Shown piece by piece: positions 23,687-34,900 of a stretch of 64,000 nt of DNA. Source of the DNA: Branchiostoma floridae. Taxonomy: Eukaryota > Chordata > Leptocardii > Amphioxiformes > Branchiostomatidae. The notes beneath the pieces were generated by a model that did not search any database, was not told where the DNA came from, and worked only from the letters and a program-made list of their open reading frames with translations. The translations under genes and the position numbers were made by a program. Each line of letters starts with the position of its first letter. The stretch's first letter is position 1. The DNA is taken from assembly GCF_000003815.2 (NCBI RefSeq), contig NC_049989.1, forward strand, positions 11,175,273-11,239,272, written 5' to 3'.

Positions 23687-24880
23687 TGTCAGTAATATCA
23701 GTGACTACAGGTATAACGGGAGATGCCCCAACACGGTACGCTTTGTCTTGCGCTCAAACTCATGGCGCTCCATCGCTAGTTGCCTGAGAGTGGTCTAATT
23801 TTGATGACTGAATTTTTTACACATAGATTTGAACAACATACTTGAATAAGAAATGCATTCATGTGGTTCATGAACCTTTCGTGCTGCGTGTTACAAGCGG
23901 CAAACACTGCGAGACAATTTCGTGTATGTAACCTTCCAATTTTGTGCTACGCTGGACAGTGTGCCTAACTCGGTACGCTTTTTTTACATTTTGCTCTCTT
24001 CAGATGTAAGTGGTAAATTTAAGTACACAGAAGAAAAATAATAGTATGATATTTTAGCTTTCTTTTGACAGTAAAATCGTGACTGTATGTACTTCTTGTC
24101 TCACATGAGGAAGGCTGTACCTAGAACAATCCAGCTGATGTTTTTACGGGCAATGGGCTGAATGCACTGATTGTGAATGCCCGACTAAAAAAAACATTAC
24201 GAAAAAAAGACACCGCCAACATCAACAAAACTCTGTCTGATTATATGAAAATATCATCTACATCTCTCTATCAAGTCTTATTTTCATAGACAGCACGAAT
24301 CATTTGTTACAGTCAAATAAATCTTTGGAGCGTTCTCTAGTCTGCGACTTTCACGGCCACACTCCCTTGGGAGTACAATGGTGGCAATGTTTATGTCGCT
24401 TCCTTTTGGTTGCTTTTCTACTCAACAAACATTTGAAGACCCATATTCATAGTGTTTTATGGAGCTTTATTTATGTGTATCATGGCAGTTGTGTGACTGC
24501 TTGAAAGAGTTCGTATAGTTAGCGACACGAGCCGCCAATACGCAGAGGCCGATGACCGCAGTGATTCAGCACTGTCAACATTACTGTTAGAATTCTGTTT
24601 TAAAAAAAAACATGAAGTAAATATGTTACAGTATACTTGGAATGCAAATTAAAGCTGTGTGCATGAACATGGTTTATTTACCTTTGTAATCAGCATAGTC
24701 AGTGGTAACAAACACGGTGTACTTATGGATAATACGATCAGCAAAAAATCCGTTCCGTCTTACGACGGGAACCGTCTTAGGGCGGCCCCCGTTACACCAG
24801 TAATATCAGTGACTACAGGTATACACCAGTAATATCAGTGACTACAGGTATACACCAGTAATATCAGTGACTACACCACT
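23687..24880. repeat. 29 bp tandem repeat interrupted by a transposon
   Basis: The unit CACCAGTAATATCAGTGAC + TACAGGTATA is present once at about 23690-23715 and about three times at 24793-24875. The 1.08 kb element at 23716-24792 has inserted inside the array. Confidence 0.85.
23716..24792 (+). mobile_element. Non-autonomous TA-flanked DNA transposon, copy 1 (1077 bp)
   Basis: Termini are ACGGGAG... and ...CCCCCGT, flanked on both sides by TA. The surrounding 29 bp repeat supplies intact empty sites (CAGGTATACACCAG), which show that only a TA dinucleotide was duplicated, as Tc1/mariner-type elements do. Subterminal sequences contain CGTCTTAGGGCGG and GCCCCAACACGG. A second copy in opposite orientation at 53985-55058 is about 96% identical by eye. 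No frame longer than about 66 codons exists, so the transposase must come from elsewhere. Confidence 0.9.
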
Positions 24881-25279
24881 AACATCAGTAAAGATGCTGA
24901 TCTAAGTCTCTATTGACAGTAACTCTGATCCCGATTTCTATAGCTACCTGTAGAGTTTCCGGCTCTGCCAGATCGCAATCGCCATCCTTCATTCAAAAGG
25001 GCAAATATATGTGCCTTTTGCTTGCATGCAGAGTCAAATAGGATTCTGGCTACGTATAGACATGGGTTTGTAATACATGGTGTATGTACATGTATAGCTA
25101 GAATCCTATTGGACACCGCATGCAAACGAAACGCGCACTTCCTCCTCCGAATATGCAACTTAACATTGTACCCTGACCCGTACATAACAACCTTATATTC
25201 CTACTTAAGGAACACATTTCGGAGAATAAATGCCGCACGACAAGACGGCAGATTGCCAATCTGTTCCATCTGGATGAAG
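24881..25279. repeat. Small hairpin and spacer
   Basis: AAATAGGATTCTGGCTA (about 25036) is mirrored by TAGCTAGAATCCTATTGG (about 25094), with GCATGCA/TGCATGC outside. The arms explain overlapping 91- and 127-codon frames on opposite strands here; neither looks like a gene. Confidence 0.55.
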
Positions 25280-25979
25280 TTAAGCCTCACTGAACGTGCG
25301 CTGAATGAGGCACATTTGCTGAGTTCAAACACCGTAAAGCTATTTGGAGGAACATCTTCTATCTGCCATTTTTCTAATCTCCAAGCAGATCCAACGATGG
25401 CATAAGATAGTACCCAACTGGCCAAAGGAGTGTAGTCAGCCAAGAGGTGTATATTTGCCATGTAGGTAGCCAAACACAATCTTAGGCCGCCGGCTTCACC
25501 CCTCTGGCGGCTTTTGATACTATCTTAACTAGTATGCTACCGTAGGATCTGCTTGGAGATTACATTCTTCAGCTGATTTCACAGCCTGTCTTTAAGGCGA
25601 TTAACTATAGATATAAGACCGAATTAACCTAGTGAGAAATAATAAGGTAGCCTCCATATAGGCCCTATTAATCGCTGCGATCTCGCTGCGAACTAAATTG
25701 GATTTCTGTAATCCGTGTCTTCATAATTGGCGGATCATTAAAAAAGCTGCCAGGGGGGTGAAGCCGGCGGCCTAGGATTGTGTTTGGCTACGTACCTACA
25801 TGGCAAATGCACACTTCTTGGCTGACTGCACTCCTTGACCAGTTGGGTACTGTCTAATAATGCCATCGCAGGATCTTCTTGGAGATTAGACAAAATGGCA
25901 GATAGAAGATAGCTTTAAGGTGCTTGATGTCAGCAAATGTGCCTCATTCAGCGCACGTTCATTAAAATGTAGGCTTAAG
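25280..25979. mobile_element. Foldback of two inverted MITE copies
   Basis: A left arm (25280-25514) and right arm (25740-25979) are inverted copies of each other. They share TGAACGTGCGCTGAATGAGG, GAGGCACATTTGCTGA, TCTATCTGCCATTTT, GCCATGTAGGTA, AACACAATC and GCCGCCGGCTTCACCCC. The left copy is also framed by TAATCTCCAAGCAGATCC ... ATAAGATAGTA and their complements (to about 25563). A shorter relative is at 53782-53930. Non-coding. Confidence 0.8.
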
Positions 25980-28722
25980 ACTGAACAGAAAAACATTTTC
26001 TTTAAATCCCTTCAGCGATCTGTCAAATCGCCCTGTCTGTATTGTGGTATTCCGGTAGTGAGTCCGCCGCGCAAGAGGAGTTTGGATGTTAGTGAATAAA
26101 TTCAAAGCGGTGTGTAATCTATCAATACTTGACTCCACTTATTTTTTTTCCATTTGTAATAATTCCTTAAGTTCTTGTTTGAATAATTCATTTATAATTG
26201 TTTGTTATACATAGATTCGTGTATTCATCTTGTTTTACATTATTTTGCTATATGCTTCAGTTTGTAAATTTCTTATATTAGTAAATTAGTACCATCCATT
26301 TTCTTTTACATTTCCGTTGGATCCGTGGTTTATGTTTTTTGTCTATGGTTTTATGTTTTATTTATGTGAACTGTATATTTAATATATGGGAAATGCAATA
26401 AAAAATCATAAAAAAAACTATCAAGACTTAAGAGTTAAGACATTTATGGCCAGCTTGGTGATATCCTAGAATTTGCAGGTATCATCGGATGTTATTCCAT
26501 CTTGTTTTATGTGCAGTTTCTTTGTTTCATATAAGTTTGATTCGAAACGAAATTTGTAAACATCTATTGAAATGTTCATTCTTTTCATTTTTTTTTTAAT
26601 TGGGTGGGCCGACTACTCACTATTTGCAGCCAGGGGCTGAATTGCGAGGAGCTTACAATAGGCGGGACTAAATCGCAAGTGTCTGGAGCGAGCTGCCATT
26701 CGGCGCCACTCAGGTGACCTCAATACGACAGTAATTGCCCCAGGTGCGGCCAAGGTACTGTAGGTTTTGAACCGCTCACACCGCACCATCGCACATGTGG
26801 CGGGTTCTTTAACGTGCCCGGGGTATGACTCTCCCCAGACACGGGACCTCCATTTAACGTCCTATCCGAGGGACGAATGGTTTATACACGATAGGAATAT
26901 CTTATCATGTAGCAACTTATTCCTGGTTAATGGTCCCACCCTAAGGTTCATTCACACCAACTGCCTGCAGCCAAACTGTCGTTACCTGAACAGACGGATG
27001 TGTGATTGTAGTTATCGTTCGTGCTAAAGCTTTATTACCTACTGGAGCTCCGGAGATGTCAAACGTGCCATCATCTGTTCGCCTGACGAGTAGATCATTA
27101 CGTTTGACTTATTCTAGGCGGTATTTCAATGTCTGCACAGCGATGTTATCATCGGTCGTTTCTAAAGGTTATCTTGTGAGAAAAACTACCCTCAGGTAAC
27201 AACAAAATTAAAGCTATTCGTTAAAGCATTCACGAGAATTCAGGTTTTCCCGCCTAGGAACTATTGTAAATGTCTGTCATTAGACTAACTGTACTGTACA
27301 GCCTGAAAGGTAATCATAGATAGAAAAAATGCCTTTGATATCAATGACGGTTGCTGGCAATGCATGAGGAGACCTATATACTATTTTTAAACCGTGGCGA
27401 CTATAAACATCGTTAGAAAAAGCAACAGAAGAAAATCATGCGGTGGAACATGGAGTTAGGGAGGCAATACGTGTATATGAAAGAACGGGAAAGGCACTTG
27501 GATCATACCCTACCATCTCAACTGGACAACATTTAGCTAGTACATGTACTCAAACAACTAGAGCTAAGTGACTTGTTACCATGAACCTTGTCTTGATTTT
27601 GTCTTCGTTTGCATTTGGGGGCTTAAATTGATTTTTACCTCATTTATGCATTTCATCTATATTTTTGGTTAGACTTCAGATCTTGTTCAGTGTTCCTGAC
27701 GACAGGTAGTGGATAGTACCATAAAGAGTCTGACAGTTTCTTAAATCCATCCAGTTTGTTACCTTTTGTAAAATTATGGTTATTTCTTAGATAAAAGAAT
27801 GAAGCTTTTTTTCATTTACTTGCTCTAACGTCATATGTTTCTGTTCTGTATGCGTAGTTGTTGTAAGTCATTTGGGTGCTGTGAAGAGTCAATTGCACCA
27901 ATTTTGGCATCGCGTGCCACCAGTTTTCTCAAAAGGTACGTGCAAGAGCATTACATCATATCTAAACGGAAGGAAATGCATTTTACCCTTAGCAAATGAA
28001 CGCTCCTTGTACGTACAGTTTCTAGGTGTGTTTCACAGTGTTAAAGTCCCTAATCCACTAGGACGAGAGGTCGACTCACATGCTGATCATGATGAGCGCT
28101 TAACGAATTTCCTGCATCAGAAGCGAATCTTCAATACGCGTTTTCAGGCAAAGTTTAACATTTAGCATGACATTGCAACTATGAAGTCAAGGGCTACACA
28201 AATCCAATTCTGGCCGCAGCGAAATCACCCCGCGATCGTCGACTAGTGGAATGTGAACCTTATTGTTGCATTCAGTATGCAATACATTCATTACTACTTG
28301 CCTGGCGTCCGTCTGTCCAGTCAGGTTTCAATATCCGTATGTACGGAGAGGCTAGAATTACCTTGGATCAGTGTTGGTGTAGCTATTTAGAACTCAATGT
28401 CACGATAGGTCAGCCCTGGATGCCCTGGGTATCTCATCAACAACGAGCTAGCTGAGAGGTCTCCTCACACGGACGTAATCATGCTGCTTACTAGGGAATC
28501 AATCTGTAGAGTCTAACGATCTTGAGTGCCCTTGATCAGTCTTTCATGGTTATTTTTTTCCCCGTGTAGTCCAAGGCATTTCCACAGAATGCCACCACTC
28601 AAGCAAGCAGTTCTTCCGATGGTCTGACCGATGCTTAAAACATAGCAACCAATGTGATGTGTTTTGTTAGTTTGATAACCTGCACTCTTCATCTTCTTAT
28701 GTTGATACTTTCTGTTTTCCAG
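25980..28722. other. No recognisable gene; repeat relics
   Basis: 26100-26420 is AT-rich and ends in GCAATAAAAAATC plus an A-run, suggesting a retroelement 3' end. 26620-26880 has the look of a dispersed repeat (CATTTAACGTCCTATCCGAG). A donor-like CTCAG|GTAAC lies at 27195, preceded by AAACTACCC as at 16985. Frames up to 97 codons have no features. Confidence 0.35.
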
Positions 28723-28974
28723 GTTTAACACAAAAGAGTCGGCGAGAAGACCACATGGTCTGTTGGGCTACAGCAGTGGCTTTTTATCTCCGTCAAAATT
28801 TGCAGTCAGGATGAGGCAACCACTATGAAGTCTCAATACTCAAACACCGTTACCTCCTTACACAGAGTAATGACTGCCCAATATAGTCCTCGTAAGTTGC
28901 ACCAATGATAAGATTTCAAGACTTTATCAACCGGTCGTTCTCCAGTATCAAGCTACAAAATATTATATAGCGTA
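28723..28974 (+). other. Putative 5' untranslated part of the receptor's first coding exon
   Basis: TACTTTCTGTTTTCCAG at 28706-28722 is a strong polypyrimidine-tract acceptor directly upstream, so the exon that contains the start codon may begin at 28723 and be joined to an upstream non-coding exon. Short upstream ATGs occur at about 28754 and 28811. No transcript evidence is available to me. Confidence 0.4.
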
Positions 28975-31900
28975 ATGGACGCCATGGTGGAACGTATACT
29001 ACAAGCTTGGGCTGCCAACACCACAACTGTCCTCCCCTCTCCCAACCCACTGGATGCAGTAGCCATGAACGATTCCACAGAGATAGAAGCTGCCGTAGAC
29101 TCGTTCCTCGAGGACCCCACCAATACCACATTCTCTGTTGGAAACGACACCGGGATGGGGTTCTTCTACCAGCCTGAAGTTGACATCGCCATCCCCATCG
29201 TCTATTCCGTGGTGTGCATCCTGGGGCTGATCGGGAACTCGCTCGTCATCTCAGTCATACTGCGGTTTGAGAAGATGAAGACAATCGCCAACATCTACAT
29301 CCTTAACCTGGCCATCGGTAAAATTCCTTCCGTTAACTTTATGCCATGCATACATTAGGATGTGATTGTTCATGTCGCCTCGGTTTACTGGTTGTCCACT
29401 GGTTGTCGTTACTCTTACTAAATGTAACACGTTTTGTTTTGTTGTTCATGTATGGTGGGCCCCCTTGGAAATCAACTCTCAGTATGTTTAAGGAGCTACC
29501 CACTTGTTTTGAGATTAATTAATAGATATATTATTGTTGTAAGCTCTCTTTAAGCTGTCGTAAGAAGAAGTAAAAATGGCCATATCTACTAGCGATATCG
29601 GAGAGGCGGAAAGGCTTCAACACCTCTCTGTTATAAGTGACCACTTTGTATGAAACTTTGTGTCAATTTTGTAAAACCTTGTAACGACTAACATAGTCAT
29701 GTAGATTTTGAACATCTAGAATTGGCGTAAATCCTTAACAACCTCCTGTAGATCATGATGATATTTATGCCATAGAAGACTTTACAACTTTATAAAGAAG
29801 TTAAACATCGCACTATGATAACCACCAACACAGATGAGCGTCCGTTATAAATTTATAAAGCATCATCACTAAGATATATATTTTTCAGTGATTAAGTGTT
29901 GTGATTAAGTGTATATGTTAACTTAAAAGTTCATCTGTGTTGGTAGAAGTCACTTCCTGCAACCTATGATCCACTGCTCAATTAGTCACGTGTTCTATCT
30001 GCATAACGTGACGTCACGACAGCAGTGGATTGTTCATTTCTTGACAAAGACTGGTGCTGTTCAGTCGAAAATTTTGGTCCAATTTTTGTGTTGGAAATTA
30101 CAGTCCAACTATTTCGAGTGTATATGTTTTGTTCTTTCACAGCTGATGAGCTCTTCATGCTGTCCCTGCCGTTCTTCGTGGTGTCCATCCTGCTGGAGGA
30201 CTGGCCGTTTGGTGACGTCATGTGCAGGGTGGTACTGACTGTGGACGCCATGAACATGTTTACCAGCTGCTGCTGTATAACGGTAGGACAGTTTTGCGAC
30301 GCCTCATGGGATATCCTAGCGGTATATTAGATTCTGTTTGAAACATGGAAATTTATCTGATATTTTTGTTCACTCTACCATTAACTCCGACTTCTTAAAC
30401 ATCATAAAAGTTTATGCTCTAAACTTCATCTCATTTAAGGCTCTTGAATTATTAATTGTTTTATGACTAATCTAAGTTGTCACCACACTTCTTCAATTGT
30501 TTTCTTTCCAATACATTTTTCAATAGAATCGGACGGAGGGTGCTACTTTGTCGGTAGTTAGCATATCAAAAATATAGCCAGGGCTTCATTTTAAACGAAG
30601 TGTCTTAAAACACATTTAAACATTTCTGAAATGTGTCTTAGTTTTTCATACGAATTTTCATTTCCAAAAGAAGCAACCACATTTCAACTGATATAGTAGG
30701 CATGTAAAGTTGTCGGATGACAGGATCTATTTTCCACTGATGTATCTGCTACTGTTACCGAAAACGTGCCGCGTATGACGCTTTGATGTCCTTTTCCAGC
30801 TTTGTTGCTTTTAAGCTTCCGTTCCCAAATGATTAGCCCCACACTGATGTCACTAGAAGATCAGGAAACGCGTGCACGCCTCTGTTTTAAGCCGCCAAAA
30901 AGGTCGCATCTAAAATCGTCCAAAATGTCAGAAGCAGCTCAGTATATATCCCACTGGTACATACATCCCAACTTGGATTCATACAGTGTGAGAGAATTTT
31001 AAAGTTGAATGCAGAAGTTGTTTTCGGTTACTTTTGGATGAACTCCGTTTAGTCTGTTGAGATTGCACGGTTGCGCAAACTGCTTTGGTGTAAATCTAAC
31101 TTAATCAAAAGCTAAATTGCATCTCATGTGTTATTAATACGAATGTAATACGAAAACAAATTCGTAGCTCACTGCGCAACTAAGAGCAGGAATAATACAT
31201 GCAATTTTAGAATTCTGATTTTCTGAAAACTATGGCAAATCGACTCATTATTGCTTATCGTAAAAATTATATTCAAGAAAGTCAAACATACGATTCTTTG
31301 CTCATATTGCAATTTAGAATTTTCAAAAGTACGTATCTACCAAAGGGTGTTTACTTGGGACATTCTCAGACTACTACAAAATCAAAGTGTGAATGACGGA
31401 TTCTCCCACAGCTATCTGGTTCCCATGATTGCTGCCAGCTGTTCGTGGTTCATCCTTTACCGTCGTTATGGAGTGTTTTCTACCTTATTATAGTATTCCC
31501 CCAAATCTCTCATCTCTTAGTTTCTAAGAGGGCTTCAGAATACTTTTCCCAGCTTGGAAACTTGCAGTTAGACTTTCATAATATCGACCAGAAGGCGTTG
31601 GCATTTCGACAAGACCTTGCATGACACTTTATACGACTTAAGATTCAAAACAGGCACTTTCTACGCTTTTACAACACATCATTCATCATTTTTATCGTTA
31701 CGTGTGCATTTTGAAACGACCCCGAACACTTTCGAGGGAAAATATTCTTCCCATGGAAATGTCCTCTATGCTCCACAAATGTCATACAGACAGAATGCTT
31801 TATGTACACAGGTAAGTGCATATTTTACTGAAAATGGTGCAACATTTTACCTGAATAGTAGTTTTGTACGGTATTCTGTTCACGTACCTGGCCTATCAAA

Positions 31901-34900
31901 ATGATATCTTGACTACGATATCGAAAACAGTGATCTGTAACACTCCCAAATTATTTTGGCATAAGTATTACGAAACGAACCAAACGCTTGCAATTTTACA
32001 ATTGAAACAAATGTACTTTGGGGGAACTCTGAATATGTAAACAAATAAGCAAGCGAGCATTTATACAATCGCAGGCTTAACCCTCATCCGACCGTATGGG
32101 GTCATTTTTGACCCCAGGCGTATATTTTAATCTGCCATAGCAACATTTTTCATCAGAGAAAAAATTCCTTCCATGAATTTGTTTGTATACATGTCTTACA
32201 ACATCTACCAATTTTTCGCCGAGTTTTGCCCATTATTGTATAAGCTAAACTTGAAAGTTTGTGTCTTGTTCGGTGGGGTCAAAAATGACCCCAGCCAATT
32301 ATGAATCATTAATTACATAAATATCAAGTTATTTCAATAAAATAACAGGCATTCCTCATTATTGCTATTGCAGCAACAGGTTATAGTTGCTTAGATGAGT
32401 AAACACCGAATATTTTGAAAGAAATTTAGTATTTTAGTGTAAAACACAGTTTTTCGACATTCTGCATAAATTATGATAATACACACTAATTACCTATGCT
32501 AATGAATGTGAAAATGTTTCTAATTAATCAAAAAACAATATATGGACAGAATGTGCAGAAGGAACCTACAAGAAAGATCTTTGCGGGAAAATAGACAAGA
32601 GTTATTGAATGTATGTGTTTAGATGGCGGAATATGGTGCATAATTAAGTAATAAATTCGTTACTTTTCACAAATATTGTATTTTTTCTTGTTAAATAACA
32701 TTATTATGCTATCAGCATTATTGAATCATCACAATCATTGTTTAGAAATTGAAAAAACAAAACATTGTTTAAGTAAGTTTAGTATGGTAGATTTTCAGAG
32801 CAAATGTGGGTTTTCCTCATTTTCTGCATAAATTATGATAATGATCAATAACTACTGGCACCAAAACTTGTCAAAATATTTTTCATAGGTTACTGAAACA
32901 GTAGATACATAGAAATGACAAAATAAGCCAGCAGAAATATGTCTATGAGCAAAACAAAATGGGGTCAAAAATGACCCCATACGGTCAGATTCGTCGTAAA
33001 AATGTAACGGTCGGATGAGGGTTAACAAAAGACGTCGTTAGGATAAGGAATCATTATGATTAATCACGTCAGTAACACGCAGTTCGAAAATTCCGATAGG
33101 AAAGTGCCCGAGAGCTATATGAGGCATTTGCTATTGGAAGATAAACTCTTTTAGTACTTAAGATTTATGCCATAATGGCTTCTTTTGGGAGGCACGTTTT
33201 AGGCTGAAGGTGCGAGGGTCAATATAAATCCCCATCTAATGACCATGGTGAGTTTATTGCAGTCACCCTCTTATTTCGGCGTTCTGAAGTTTTCTAAGTG
33301 ACTGTTGAGTGGTGCATAACTTTTAGAAGCATAATGCACGCCCCGCTTTGGGAACGGTATTTTTGGCTTAATTAAGAAAACCCTTATTGATATTAATATG
33401 AGCATGTTTACAAGTAACATTTGTTCGGAGGTCAACCTCATAATTAAAGTGTTAACGTTGTGCTGTCAAACTTTGAACAGTTAATCCCACTCCAATGTTG
33501 CAGTACTACCACCTAATTGCATTTGCCCAGGACATTTCATCATTTGGAAGACAGTAGATACTCAATAATCGTAAATAGTTGGACAAAATAGCCGATACCT
33601 TAAACAGTAAACAGAGCAACTGTGCAGCGACCAATATTAAATTCCATAATTGGAGTATATTGTAAGATGTAAAAACCTCATTTGAACGATCCGAAACTCA
33701 CGAAGCGTAACAAATCGTTCTTAATCTATCATTAAATCCGATAAAGGATCTGTGCAAACTTTGCTCGCTCAGAGGTCGCTGTGCGGTCACAGCCCCTAGC
33801 GGAGTCTCCTATCATTTCTGCTAAGTACCCACCGCTGGGTTCTCAAAATAATTGACGTTGACCTTGTGATGCTCTTCGATTCGAAAGGCAATCAATGAGA
33901 GGTCAAGTACCCAGTGCACCGTGGAATAAACCGGACGTGATTATCCTTCCCCTCAGCACATTAGTTGGTCCAATACACAAATCCCTATCCAAAGTGTTTT
34001 TACGCAAAGGCCCAGCCACAAATGCGGAATTTGTAAAGCTCACATTTTTAAAGCGATTCATTGACCCTGAAAGGGTTTAGAAAATCGCAGTATGTATGTC
34101 CATCGGGAAATATGAAAACCAAAATGCTATTATCAACATTGCTGCATGCGATTTCTCAGTAAAACTTTTTTTGGTTTGAATGAGATCATACATGAAGGGA
34201 CTCACAGCGAGTTACATGTCACTGAACACCAGCAATGACTACACGACTAAACAAAAAAGTTTTTCGAGACGAAAGACACATACATTAGGCATACGTAGCA
34301 GATCCCGGATGGGGGTTACAAATAATGTATATACTAAGTTCTTGACAGTGGCCTTTGAAGCAAATGTAACGTAACTATGCGCTAGATTAAGGAAGTCTCA
34401 AAGACGTTGCAGTCTCTTTAAGAACGCAGGGATGAGTTTATAAAAAAACACGGACGTCATACGTCAAGGGCATTAGAAGAAGATTGCAGCAGACAGGCTT
34501 CCCAATTGCACGTGAACACACGGCGACAGTTTAAAAGGAAAAAAAATAATACATATTCGGTCTTTTTTCAGTTTAGGGTGGATACATTAGTTGATCTGGT
34601 AATTGTTAAGGCTCATGAGGGGATGATATGGTGAATCCTGAAGGTTATGTTTCAAGGAGAATCAGATATAGCCGTAATCCCAAGGTTGACTGGCATATTG
34701 CGCCTGATTGATCAAAGGAGTTCTCACGTCACTGATCAATCAACCAATCGTGACCTGAATAACAAGAGTCGAAAGAGTTATGATAATGACTGCAATGCCG
34801 CCTACCATCAACTTTATCATTTTTAAAATCATTACTATGGTACATTGTTTGGTTCATCATCGTCGGTTGGCTATGGAACATCTATGTTGTAATGATCATG

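Noticed and set aside
25022-25479. 127-codon plus and 92-codon minus frames
   Set aside because: Fall in hairpin and foldback arms; composition and position show they are repeat by-products.
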